Below are positions 56,867-64,000 of a stretch of 64,000 bases of DNA, piece by piece. The stretch is from an uncultured Elusimicrobiales bacterium. GTDB lineage: Bacteria; Elusimicrobiota; Elusimicrobia; Elusimicrobiales; Elusimicrobiaceae. Within the stretch, counting starts at the first letter, position 1. Each line of letters opens with the position of its first letter. The stretch lies in NCBI GenBank assembly GCA_944327085.1, contig CALVGG010000002.1, positions 62,001 through 126,000 on the forward strand, read 5' to 3'. A program made the position numbers and the translations under genes. The notes beneath the pieces were generated by a model. The model saw only the letters and a list, made by a program, of their open reading frames with translations. It did no database searches and had not been told where the DNA came from.

Positions 56867-58258
56867 ATGCAAAAAGGTTTTTCCATTAATATTTACGGCC
56901 TGATTTTCTCCATTATGCTGGTAGTGGCCGCTTTAACGTATATCCTGCCCGCCGGGCAGTATAACACGGTGCAAAAAGACGGACGCACCTATACGGTAGC
57001 CGGCTCTTACCACCGGGTGGACCCGGCCCCCCAAGGCATTGGCGCCGTGCTGACGGCCCCTGCCAAAGCGTTTGGGGATTGTTCCGATATTATCATCTTT
57101 ATTTTTATTACCGGGGCTATTTTTACCATTATTGAGCGCACCGGCACGGTAAACGCCGTTATTTTGGGAACCAGCTACTTGTTTTCTAAAAAAGAGCGTT
57201 TAAAAAAATTCTTTATTCCGGCCAGCATGTTGCTTTTCTCTTTGGGAGGGGCGGTGTTTGGTATGGAAGAGGAAACCCTAATCTTTATCCCGCTGTTTAT
57301 TCCGCTGGCTTTGTCTTTGGGGTATGATACGGCGGTGGGGGTAAGCATTCCGTTCTTAGGGGCGTGGGTGGGGTTTGGCTCTGCTTTTATGAACCCGTTT
57401 ACGGTGGGTATTTCCCAGGGGATTGCGCAGCTTCCGCTCTATTCCGGTATGGGGTACCGTTTGCTGGTGTGGGGAATCTGCACGGCCGTAGTAATTGGTT
57501 TTGTTACCTGGTATGGGGAGCGCGTGCGCAAAAACCCTAAAAAAAGTATTACGTATGAAATGGACCGGGAAAAACGCAAAACCCTGCATTTAAACGTGCT
57601 GGAAAAACCGAAGTTTACCTGGCGCCATTTGCTGATTATGATTATTTTTGCCATCGGCATGATGTGGCTGGTGGCCGGGGTGGCGCTGTACCACTGGTAT
57701 ATTATAGAAATATCCGGCCTGTTTTTAGGCGTGGGGCTGGTGTGCGCGGTGGTGGGTAAATTAAGCCTGAACCAAACGACGGACGCTATTATAGACGGCG
57801 CGCGCAGCATGGTGAGTGTTTCCATTATGCTTGCGTTGGCGCGGGCCATTGTGGTAATAGCGGCGGACGGACGCATTTTGGATACCGTCCTGTATGGCAT
57901 TGCCCAATGTATTGGGCATATGAACCCGCTGATGGCGGCGGAGGGGATGTTTGTGGCGCACTCGTTTATCAACTTTTTTGTGGCGTCCGGCTCCGGCCAG
58001 GCGGTTTTAACCATGCCGGTGATGATTCCGCTGGCTGATATTATTGGCGTAAACCCCCAAATTGCCATTTTGGCTTATCAATTTGGCGAGGGGTGGACCA
58101 ATGCCATTATCCCCACCGCACCGGTTACAATGGCCGCCATTGGTATGGCAGGCATACCGTGGCTGAAATGGGCCAAATGGAACGTGCCTTTGCAAATTGT
58201 TTTGGCGGTGCTTTCTATGTTGTTGTTAATTCCACCGTTTTTATTTGGCTGGCATTAA
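56867..58258 (+). CDS. YfcC family anaerobic carrier
   Basis: 463 residues, about 12 membrane helices. LTYILPAGQYNTVQKDGRTYTVAGSYH near the start and the two re-entrant-like loops (GGAVFGMEEETLIFIPLFIPLAL and FINFFVASGSGQAVLTMPVMIPLAD) are characteristic of the YfcC/DcuC-like (C4-dicarboxylate or basic amino acid) carrier family. The substrate is probably an amino acid or carboxylate exchanged during fermentation; arginine/ornithine exchange is a common annotation but unproven. Own promoter and terminator. Confidence 0.85.
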   Translation: MQKGFSINIYGLIFSIMLVVAALTYILPAGQYNTVQKDGRTYTVAGSYHRVDPAPQGIGAVLTAPAKAFGDCSDIIIFIFITGAIFTIIERTGTVNAVILGTSYLFSKKERLKKFFIPASMLLFSLGGAVFGMEEETLIFIPLFIPLALSLGYDTAVGVSIPFLGAWVGFGSAFMNPFTVGISQGIAQLPLYSGMGYRLLVWGICTAVVIGFVTWYGERVRKNPKKSITYEMDREKRKTLHLNVLEKPKFTWRHLLIMIIFAIGMMWLVAGVALYHWYIIEISGLFLGVGLVCAVVGKLSLNQTTDAIIDGARSMVSVSIMLALARAIVVIAADGRILDTVLYGIAQCIGHMNPLMAAEGMFVAHSFINFFVASGSGQAVLTMPVMIPLADIIGVNPQIAILAYQFGEGWTNAIIPTAPVTMAAIGMAGIPWLKWAKWNVPLQIVLAVLSMLLLIPPFLFGWH

Positions 58259-58271
58259 GTTTGCTTTTCTT

Positions 58272-58297
58272 AAAAGGGCCCGGCCGGGCCCTTTTTT
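58272..58297 (+). terminator. Terminator of the carrier gene
   Basis: Nearly perfect palindrome AAAAGGGCCCGG / CCGGGCCCTTTT followed by TT. Confidence 0.85.
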
Positions 58298-58331
58298 ATT
58301 CTCTATAAACCCACTTATAACAGGCGGCACG

Positions 58332-58622
58332 ATGGACAAGACCGACTTGGAAACCCTTTTATATGCCCGCGCCGCGTGCGCCGGGGCGGAAGTGCACGCC
58401 CAAAACGGGCGGCTTTGCTGTGGCGCGCCCGATGAAATATTGCAAAGCCTGCTAAACGTGTATAACCGTTTTTTTGCAGGGGAAAACCGTAGGTTTTTGA
58501 AACAGAACATAAGAATTAATCAATGTGTTCAAGAGGAATTTTTTTCTGTTTTTGATAAAGAAGCCCGGCGCTTGGGGCCTTGTGCACGCCCACAGGCGGT
58601 GTGTATCCCCTTAATAAACTAA
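58332..58622 (+). CDS. Small Cys-containing protein of unknown function
   Basis: 96 residues from the ATG at 58332; the longer frame runs through the upstream terminator. Six cysteines (ACAGAEVHAQNGRLCCGAP, NQCVQEEFF, GPCARPQAVC). The spacing is irregular and no zinc finger is evident. N-terminal ETLLYARAACAGAE and a central helix SLLNVYNRFFAGENRRFLKQ. No signal peptide and a weak ribosome binding site. It precedes the pilin gene by 36 nt but that gene has its own promoter. Confidence 0.5.
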   Translation: MDKTDLETLLYARAACAGAEVHAQNGRLCCGAPDEILQSLLNVYNRFFAGENRRFLKQNIRINQCVQEEFFSVFDKEARRLGPCARPQAVCIPLIN

Positions 58623-58632
58623 AGGCTAAGTG

Positions 58633-58641
58633 TGGTATACT
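58633..58641 (+). promoter_or_regulatory. Extended -10 TGG-TATACT of the second pilin gene
   Basis: TGG-TATACT (TATACT at 58636-58641), 17 nt before the ATG at 58659, with AAAAGGGGG between. Same hexamer as the first pilin gene. Confidence 0.5.
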
Positions 58642-58658
58642 ATAAAAAAGGGGGCGTT

Positions 58659-59135
58659 ATGAAAAACAAACAGGGTTTTACTTTAATTGAATTGTTAGTA
58701 GTGGTGTTAATTATTGGCATATTGGCGGGTGTAGCCTTGCCCCAGTATACCAAGGCGGTGGAAAAAAGCCGCGTAGGAGCCGCGTTGTCTTTTGGCCGGG
58801 CTGTAATGACGGCGGAAAATGCTTATTATATGGCCAATGGTGCGTATACTACGGATATAGACGCGCTGGATTTAGATTTTAAAACCTGCCCGAAAGATTT
58901 TACTTGTGATTACTCCCGTGTGGTAATAGACCAAAAATTTACCTTGTCTCGCAAAAATGGTCCTTTTGCGTATCTGGTTATTTTTAGTATGGATCATCGC
59001 ACCTATTCCGATTCTGCCGGCAAAATTTATTGTGCGGCTTTGCGCTCTAACCCGAAGGGTGTGGCTTTTTGCAAAGGGTTTGGAAATACAGAAATTACCG
59101 CAAATGACGAGTACGTCCGCTATATTATTCAATAA
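58659..59135 (+). CDS. Type IV pilin-like protein, second copy
   Basis: 158 residues. Prepilin leader MKNKQG followed by FTLIELLVVVLIIGILAGVALPQYTKAVEKSR. The globular head contains four cysteines (FKTCPKDFTCDYS and IYCAALRSNPKGVAFCKGF) expected to form two disulfides. The first helix is almost the same as in the pilin at 33464, but the heads are unrelated, as expected for an expanded pilin set with variable heads. Processed by a prepilin peptidase, anchored in the inner membrane, and assembled. Own promoter and terminator. Confidence 0.92.
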   Translation: MKNKQGFTLIELLVVVLIIGILAGVALPQYTKAVEKSRVGAALSFGRAVMTAENAYYMANGAYTTDIDALDLDFKTCPKDFTCDYSRVVIDQKFTLSRKNGPFAYLVIFSMDHRTYSDSAGKIYCAALRSNPKGVAFCKGFGNTEITANDEYVRYIIQ

Positions 59136-59158
59136 AACCTGCCGGATGATTGCTTTTC

Positions 59159-59188
59159 ACGCTGCGTATTCCTGCGCAGCGTTTTTAT
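59159..59188 (+). terminator. Terminator of the second pilin gene
   Basis: ACGCTGCG / CGCAGCGT with an 8-nt loop and TTTTATTT. Confidence 0.82.
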
Positions 59189-59225
59189 TTGTGCCTAAAA
59201 CGATACTTTACACATTGTTGCAGCG

Positions 59226-59273
59226 GTGGGCGTTTAGCTTTTGTTAAAGTAAAGGCTAAAGGCGTTTGCCCAC
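59226..59273. repeat. Nested inverted repeat in the gap before the terminase genes
   Basis: GTGGGC (59226-59231) pairs with GCCCAC (59268-59273), and TTTAGC (59233-59238) pairs with GCTAAA (59255-59260). The gap 59136-59478 holds this structure, the pilin terminator and the terminase promoter/hairpin; otherwise nothing is recognised. Confidence 0.45.
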
Positions 59274-59348
59274 GCGCAGAGACAGCCTTTTTTCGGAAAT
59301 TCTTAGCCAAGTAAGTTTATTTATTCTATAGTGCTTTTTTATAAAAAT

Positions 59349-59377
59349 TTGACAAATACAATATTTTTTGATATAAT
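59349..59377 (+). promoter_or_regulatory. Perfect consensus sigma70 promoter before terS
   Basis: TTGACA (59349-59354), 17-nt spacer, TATAAT (59372-59377): both hexamers and the spacing match the consensus exactly, the only such case in the window. Confidence 0.75.
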
Positions 59378-59385
59378 TAATTTAT

Positions 59386-59419
59386 AACTTACAAATGCAA
59401 AAGCGTTTGTAAGTTTTTT
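59386..59419 (+). terminator. Attenuator-like hairpin 10 nt after the consensus promoter
   Basis: AACTTACAAA / TTTGTAAGTT (10 bp, extended by GC/GC around an AAAA loop) followed by TTTT, beginning within a few bases of the predicted transcript start. It would give a mini-RNA of about 35-40 nt unless read through into terS. Confidence 0.6.
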
Positions 59420-59478
59420 CTTTTCTTTTTTGGAAATTCCGCCATCGGCTCACTTTATATTTTTATTCGGGGTTTCCT

Positions 59479-59910
59479 ATGTCTTCTGCAAAAACTGTAC
59501 AAAAACGCAAAAAATCGTTGTCTTCTGTCCCTTATAACGAGGAGTATCCCTCCCGCCTGCTGGCTTTTTTTGATATTGCCCCTTTTAAAATAACCGAGGT
59601 GCAAAAAAAAGACGGCACCGTTTCCCTCTTGGAAACCGCCTGCGAGCTGCCCACCTTTGAAGCCTTTGCCAAAACTTTGGGCACCACCCGCCAAATGCTA
59701 AAAAAGTGGGAGGAAAAACACCCAGCCTTTGCCCAGGCGGCCGCCAAAGCGCGCGACTTGCAAAGCGATATCCTTATCCAAAACAGCCTGCGGGGCAATT
59801 ATTCTTCTTCTTTTGCGGTATTTACGGCTAAAAACTTGCTGGGGTGGAAGGACGGCAAAGAAGACGCCGCCCAGCCGCCCAAAGCCTTGGTGGTACGGTG
59901 GGAAAAATAA
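59479..59910 (+). CDS. Phage terminase small subunit-like protein
   Basis: 143 residues. Basic N-terminus (KTVQKRKKSL); a helix-turn-helix region (about 60-90, ETACELPTFEAFAKTLGTTRQMLKKWEEKHPAF) is typical of TerS DNA-recognition domains, and SDILIQNSLRGNYSSSFAVFTAKNLLGWKDGKE is the conserved C-terminal part of this family. TerS binds packaging sites on phage DNA and recruits TerL. Its stop overlaps the terL start by one base. No phage capsid, portal or tail gene follows. Confidence 0.8.
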   Translation: MSSAKTVQKRKKSLSSVPYNEEYPSRLLAFFDIAPFKITEVQKKDGTVSLLETACELPTFEAFAKTLGTTRQMLKKWEEKHPAFAQAAAKARDLQSDILIQNSLRGNYSSSFAVFTAKNLLGWKDGKEDAAQPPKALVVRWEK

Positions 59911-61238
59911 TGCCGCACAAAAATATTTTAAACGGTTGTTTGCAGGCGGTGATACCGTACACCCCGCGCTATCCGCAAACGGAAATACACCCCCGGCTGG
60001 AAAGCCACCGCTTTTGCGTATTGGTTACCCACCGCCAAATGGGCAAAACGGTGTGTGCGGTAAACCATATGTTAAAAAGCGCCTTGGTGAATTCCTTACC
60101 CAATGCCCGTTATTTTTATGTGGCGCCTTTTTTAAAACAGGCCAAAATGATTGCCTGGGATTATTTTAAACGCTACACGGCCGTATTGCCGGGGGTAAAA
60201 TGGAACGAAGCCGAACTATGCCTTACCCTGCCGACGGGCGCCAAAATATGGGTGGCCGGGGCCGATAACCCGGATGCCCTGCGCGGCACTTATGCCGACG
60301 GGGTCTGCCTGGACGAATACGCCCAAATAAAGCCCGGTTTGTTTGAAGAAATCATCCACCCCATGTTGCTTTCCCGCATGGGGTGGGCGGTGTTTACGGG
60401 TACGCCCAAAGGGCAAAACGCGTTTTATGATTTATTCTTGTTTGCGCAAAAACAAACTTTGCGGGCGCCGCAAACCTGGTGGTGCGGCGTGTACCGGGCG
60501 GACGAAACGGGCGTAATATCCCCCGCGGAACTGGAAACCATCCGCCAAAGTACGCCCGTTAATATTTTTAGGCAGGAATATTTGTGCGATTTTGCGGCTT
60601 CGGCTGATAATGTATTAATCCCGATAGATGAGGTTTTGCAGGCGCAAACCCGCAGCTACGGCCCCACCCAACTGGCGGGCGCCCCGCGCATAGTGGGGGT
60701 GGACCCGGCCCGCTTTGGGGACGACCGCAGCGTGATTTTTTGCCGCCAGGGCCTGCAGGCTTTTGCCCCGCAGGTGTTTACCCATATGGACAATATGGCC
60801 CTTTCCGCCCGTGTGGCACAAACCATACAGTCCTTCCGCCCGGACGCGGTGTTTATAGACGCCGGCTGCGGCAGCGGCGTAATAGACCGCCTGCGCCAGC
60901 TGGGCTTTACGGTAACCGAGGTGCCCTTTGGCTCCGCCCCGCTTAAAGCGGGCCGCTATGCCAACAAACGGGCGGAAATTTGGGGGGAAATGGCCCAGTG
61001 GATTAAAGCCGGCGGGGCGCTTCCCCAAGAACCTGCTTTAAAGGCGGATTTATGCGCGCCTATGTATGATTTTGACGCCTCGGGCAAAATGCGTTTGGAA
61101 AGCAAAGAAAAAATAAAAGAGCGGTGCGGCCGCTCGCCAGATTTGGGGGACGCGCTGGCCCTTACGTTTGCTTTCCCCGTTCGGGCAAGAAATGCTTTCT
61201 CGGCGGAGTTTGCCCGCAGTGAATACAGCGTTTTATAG
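59910..61238 (+). CDS. Phage terminase large subunit-like protein
   Basis: 442 residues from the ATG at 59910. The ATPase has the Walker A-like VTHRQMGKT (about 39-47) and a Walker B GVCLDEYAQI, with TGTPKGQNAFYDLF as the coupling motif. The nuclease domain keeps its acidic residues: GVDPARFGDDRSVI, VFIDAGCGSGVIDRL and DLGDALALTFAFP. All motifs for DNA translocation and cleavage are intact. Start chosen by the TAATG overlap with terS. It stands without other phage genes, so it may be a prophage remnant, part of a distributed gene transfer agent, or a satellite. Confidence 0.88.
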   Translation: MPHKNILNGCLQAVIPYTPRYPQTEIHPRLESHRFCVLVTHRQMGKTVCAVNHMLKSALVNSLPNARYFYVAPFLKQAKMIAWDYFKRYTAVLPGVKWNEAELCLTLPTGAKIWVAGADNPDALRGTYADGVCLDEYAQIKPGLFEEIIHPMLLSRMGWAVFTGTPKGQNAFYDLFLFAQKQTLRAPQTWWCGVYRADETGVISPAELETIRQSTPVNIFRQEYLCDFAASADNVLIPIDEVLQAQTRSYGPTQLAGAPRIVGVDPARFGDDRSVIFCRQGLQAFAPQVFTHMDNMALSARVAQTIQSFRPDAVFIDAGCGSGVIDRLRQLGFTVTEVPFGSAPLKAGRYANKRAEIWGEMAQWIKAGGALPQEPALKADLCAPMYDFDASGKMRLESKEKIKERCGRSPDLGDALALTFAFPVRARNAFSAEFARSEYSVL

Positions 61239-61316
61239 CGATATAGGCCTTATTGCCCCCGGTGCTAGGCCTTTTGGCCCTTGTGAGGCCCGTCTAAAAA
61301 GGATAAATTATATACT

Positions 61317-62399
61317 ATGAAAAGTTTTATTGTGTGTATATTGGCGCTGTTGTGTGGGGCGGGCGTGTATGCCCAGCCCTTTAAACCGGCGCCTTCTAAA
61401 ATGGCCAAAGGGTGGATATACAAACGTTCCGCCGTTGAGGAAAAAAAGCGGATGCTGCAAATGGTAAAAAAAGTATCCGCTTTGCAGCATAAAACTTTTC
61501 GCTCGCCGGAAGAATTAAGCCGTACGTTGGATAAATCTCTGGCGGGTTTTAAATTGCCTTTGTTTGGCTTTGCCACTTTGCTGCAAGCCAATGAGGTGCG
61601 GATACAAGCCTCCAAAAAATTATTTAAAGAACGCCTTGCCTGGTACCGCCGGGAACGTCCTCAGGTGCTGGCCAGTTTAAACCGTTTGCCGGCGGCCCGC
61701 AAAGTAAATTATGCGCCGCTGATAGACCCGCAAGCCCAAATTATTTTTTTGGGGGAACGCCATAACGTGGGTAATATCCGCCGGCAGATTGCGCATACCG
61801 TATTGCAGTACCGCAAGGCAAACCCACACAAAAAAGTATATTTATTAACCGAATTTTTGGAAATGAATTACCCCTCAGAGGCGCAACATCATCTATACCG
61901 CAGTGTATTAGTGGAGGGCAAAAAAATTTACTGGCCTTATGCCGGCCTGCTGGTGCGCCTGCAGCAAAGCGGGGTGAAAGTATTTGGGTTGGAACCCCTG
62001 CAGGGCTTGCGGGAAGTGGCCCGTGCCATGAACTTGCCGGACCCTGACTTTGCACGCGGGTCTTTGTCTTTAATCGGCCAGTCCATACGCAATAAATCCT
62101 GGGCAAATACCATCCGCCGTTTTGCCCTTCAAGACCCGGACGCCGTGATTTTTGTATATACGGGGTTTGGCCATTCGGCCTATAAATATTTGGAAAATTT
62201 GCCTTTTATGCTGCGGGATTTTAAATCCCAGGTGTTTTTGTTTGATATTGTGGGGGACGATACCCTAAACCCCGCCTTTGGGGATTTATTTACCGAAGAT
62301 TTCCTTGCGGACCGCCGTTGCGTATCCGTAACCGTATTAAAAGACGTTAAATACCGCCGCCTGTTGGGGGCCGATGTGTTGGTGTATGTGCACAAATAG
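61317..62399 (+). CDS. Secreted ChaN/TraB-superfamily-like protein, copy 1
   Basis: 360 residues. Signal peptide ending VYAQ and a basic segment. From about residue 138, AQIIFLGERHNVGNIRRQI contains the G-E-x-H motif, KKVYLLTEFLEMN the second conserved Glu, and VIFVYTGFGHSAYKYLENLP the C-terminal G-x-G-H strand. This layout is that of the ChaN (haem-binding) / TraB-Tiki superfamily, whose known members bind haem or act as metalloproteases. Which activity applies is open. It shares this plan with the next gene. Confidence 0.7.
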   Translation: MKSFIVCILALLCGAGVYAQPFKPAPSKMAKGWIYKRSAVEEKKRMLQMVKKVSALQHKTFRSPEELSRTLDKSLAGFKLPLFGFATLLQANEVRIQASKKLFKERLAWYRRERPQVLASLNRLPAARKVNYAPLIDPQAQIIFLGERHNVGNIRRQIAHTVLQYRKANPHKKVYLLTEFLEMNYPSEAQHHLYRSVLVEGKKIYWPYAGLLVRLQQSGVKVFGLEPLQGLREVARAMNLPDPDFARGSLSLIGQSIRNKSWANTIRRFALQDPDAVIFVYTGFGHSAYKYLENLPFMLRDFKSQVFLFDIVGDDTLNPAFGDLFTEDFLADRRCVSVTVLKDVKYRRLLGADVLVYVHK

Positions 62400-62409
62400 A
62401 GGTGCTTCT

Positions 62410-63630
62410 ATGCGTAAAATTTTTGCTTGCTTAGTGACGGTAACGTGTTTGTTTACTGCGGTCTTTGCCCAGGGCGCTTTGCAAAGGGCCGCGCGTGGCG
62501 CGGCACGCAAAGTGCAGCCCAAAACGCATACATTAAAAGATTTACGCGCGCAAAAAGCCCGGCAGATGTTGCGCACCCGCCAGGCCCGCAAATGGAAAGC
62601 GCTTACCGGCCGCCCCTTTGTGGTAGACCCGGCCGTTCCCCCGGTGTTTTCCAATCGTCCTTCGTATGCGTTAAATATAGAAAACTTGTTTAGCGAAAAA
62701 GACCTGGCAGTGATTGACAATAATGATTATTTTGACGCGGTTTCCCTTCCGCTTGATGCAAAACCTACGGCCTTGGAGCGCTATTTTATTGCCCGCAATA
62801 ACCGGGTGAATACATTGGAAAAATTGGTGTGGCGCAGCCGGTTGGATTATTTTAAAAAGCATAGCTGGCAAATAACGCAAAATTTGGATGTGTCCCTCTC
62901 GTACGGGGTGATTAATTACCTGGATTATATACCCAAAGACGTAAAAGTTTTGTATTTGGGGGAAGTCCATTATTCTTCCAAAATTCAAAAAGAAGTGATA
63001 AACGTGTTAGAACAGCTCCGGGCTTCCCGCCCGCATCAACCCATCTTTTTATTGACGGAATTCTTGCCGGATACATATTATTTACTGGCGGATATGCGCA
63101 TGCCAAAATGCTTACGCAAGGTGTACGCTGCAGCGGTGTGGAAGCGCGCCAATGAGTTGGGCATTCACGTGGTGGGGGTGGAGAACCGACAGCTGTTGAA
63201 CAGATTGGAACGCAAAGATTTTTATAAATATTACTCTGCCCGTATGGACGGCGCCGCCCGGCGTAATGCGTCGTGGAACCATCATGTGCGGGAACTGCAA
63301 AAAAATGTGCCAGAGGCATTGATTGTAGTGTATGCGGGCGGGGCGCATGTGGATGCATCCTATTACCGCAACTTGCCTGAACTGCTGGGGGAGAAAAAAT
63401 CTTTTATTATAGATTTTGATTTGCCGGATATGAAGCCTGCCGTTAAACCTATTTTTAATTATATGAAGCTTCCCGAAAAGATGGTGGCGGATTTTGGCAA
63501 AGATAAACACGCCAAAATGCTTACGTATCTGTTGGATGAGTCTTATAAAAAATTGATTGGGTTTGATTTATCCGTCACCGTACACAGGGTGCCGGGGGAA
63601 ATGCCCAAAGGATTAAACAGTGAAAAATAA
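62410..63630 (+). CDS. Secreted ChaN/TraB-superfamily-like protein, copy 2
   Basis: 406 residues from the ATG at 62410 (GAGGTG upstream). Signal peptide ending VFAQ, then GALQRAARGAARKV. The core repeats the scheme of copy 1: VKVLYLGEVHYSSKIQKEVINVLEQL, PIFLLTEFLPD, LGIHVVGVENRQLL, and ALIVVYAGGAHVDASYYRNLP. Overall identity looks low, but motif order and spacing are the same, so they are diverged paralogs. It begins 10 nt after copy 1, and its last 11 nt overlap the GTG start of the third gene. Confidence 0.7.
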   Translation: MRKIFACLVTVTCLFTAVFAQGALQRAARGAARKVQPKTHTLKDLRAQKARQMLRTRQARKWKALTGRPFVVDPAVPPVFSNRPSYALNIENLFSEKDLAVIDNNDYFDAVSLPLDAKPTALERYFIARNNRVNTLEKLVWRSRLDYFKKHSWQITQNLDVSLSYGVINYLDYIPKDVKVLYLGEVHYSSKIQKEVINVLEQLRASRPHQPIFLLTEFLPDTYYLLADMRMPKCLRKVYAAAVWKRANELGIHVVGVENRQLLNRLERKDFYKYYSARMDGAARRNASWNHHVRELQKNVPEALIVVYAGGAHVDASYYRNLPELLGEKKSFIIDFDLPDMKPAVKPIFNYMKLPEKMVADFGKDKHAKMLTYLLDESYKKLIGFDLSVTVHRVPGEMPKGLNSEK

Positions 63631-64000
63631 GTTAATTTCTCTTGTGGCCTGTATGTTGGCGTGCAGCCCGTTATATGCGCAAAAAAATATCATTCAACCC
63701 GTAAAAAAGGCGCTCATGGGCCCGGTGCGGGCGGAGTTCACCCGTGTGCCGGGAAAGGTGCACCAGGTAAATTATTTTGAAGAGTTGCTCGGGCATGAAT
63801 TGGAACCGGTGGGCCGCTCCGTACTGGGTAAAAATTTACAAGCCAGCCGTATAGAAAGCGAATTTTACGGCATAGCCCGTGCCGCGCGGGATAATTATAT
63901 TCACAACCATTTGCGCACCCGTTGGGTAAACCAATGGAAACGCTTTACCCAAAACCGTGAGCAGGTGCAAAAGGCTGTTAAAAGCCGCCTGTTTGGGCAT
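63620..64000 (+). CDS. Secreted protein, 3' part outside window
   Basis: 127 residues to the right edge, frame open. The start is a GTG at 63620, preceded at 7 nt by AAAGGA, overlapping the preceding gene by 11 nt; the next in-frame ATG is inside the signal peptide. Signal peptide MKNKLISLVACMLACSPLYAQ, then KNIIQPVKKALMGPVRAEF. The N-terminal part continues helical and basic (TRWVNQWKRFTQNREQVQKAVKSRL). By position, it may be a third member of the ChaN-like group; its diagnostic motifs would be beyond the window. Confidence 0.7.
   Translation, partial: MKNKLISLVACMLACSPLYAQKNIIQPVKKALMGPVRAEFTRVPGKVHQVNYFEELLGHELEPVGRSVLGKNLQASRIESEFYGIARAARDNYIHNHLRTRWVNQWKRFTQNREQVQKAVKSRLFGH

Noticed and set aside
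55700-61240. A complete prophage
   Set aside because: Only a repressor-like gene and terminase genes occur, separated by a carrier, a small Cys protein and a pilin; no integrase, portal, capsid, tail or lysis gene and no att repeats.
1-64000. CRISPR arrays, rRNA genes, insertion sequences
   Set aside because: No regularly spaced direct repeats, no rRNA sequence and no transposase or terminal inverted repeats were seen.

Overview
The window looks like a chromosomal segment of a fermentative, Gram-negative, gut-type bacterium, most likely an Elusimicrobium-like member of the Elusimicrobiota. This is inferred from gene content, without a database search. The supports are two class III-type pilins beginning GFTLIEL, [FeFe]-hydrogenase maturases HydF and HydG, an acyl-CoA dehydrogenase with EtfB/EtfA, a DXP isoprenoid pathway, many small secreted proteins whose signal peptides end in A-Q, and compact gene spacing with short GC-rich terminators. 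There are no rRNA genes, CRISPR arrays or insertion sequences.

Layout. 1-3744 (minus): GH3 hexosaminidase-like enzyme, GHL10-type lipoprotein hydrolase and a 2-hydroxyacid dehydrogenase that runs off the left edge. 3745-3949: a symmetric divergent promoter built on a 16-bp palindrome, with a poly-T tract in the rightward promoter. 3950-11117: a Cys-rich repeat surface protein, an outer-membrane protein, a split lysine exporter (LysO) and three secreted proteins, two of them chymotrypsin-fold proteins with Cys at the nucleophile position. 11246-19430: RfbA, tRNA-Arg, a His/Cys-rich mini-protein, a TPR protein, a DUF2207 protein and three DNA-repair genes (deoxyinosine glycosylase, Ogt, AlkD-like). 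19510-32076: methyltransferase/MFS pair, NlpE-like protein, ALDH, tRNA-Val, CYTH protein, Cys-containing histone H1-like protein, LOG protein, Dxs/IspA and two secreted paralogs. 32225-35462: HydF and HydG around a pilin. 35609-41527: an LtaS-like transferase followed by a LemA/M48/M48/LemA-like/LemA-like cluster. 41734-53405: Na+/solute symporter, RDD fusion, DksA-like protein, MsbA-like exporter, SpoIID-like TPR protein, GT4, then acyl-CoA dehydrogenase-EtfBA. 53583-61238: a secreted coiled-coil protein, an unexplained GC-rich noncoding region, a phage-repressor-like gene with an operator region and mini-transcript, a YfcC-type carrier, a second pilin and an orphan terminase pair. 61317-64000: three consecutive secreted proteins, two of them paralogs of the ChaN/TraB type.

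Two themes cut across the window. First, at least eleven genes have a -10 hexamer (often TGN-TATAAT) ending only 5-8 nt before the ATG and no Shine-Dalgarno, which suggests leaderless mRNAs; other genes use AGGAG-type sites with longer leaders. Second, nine secreted proteins share a signal peptide ending A-Q followed by a basic, Ala/Lys/Arg-rich segment, which suggests a lineage-specific expansion of exported proteins.
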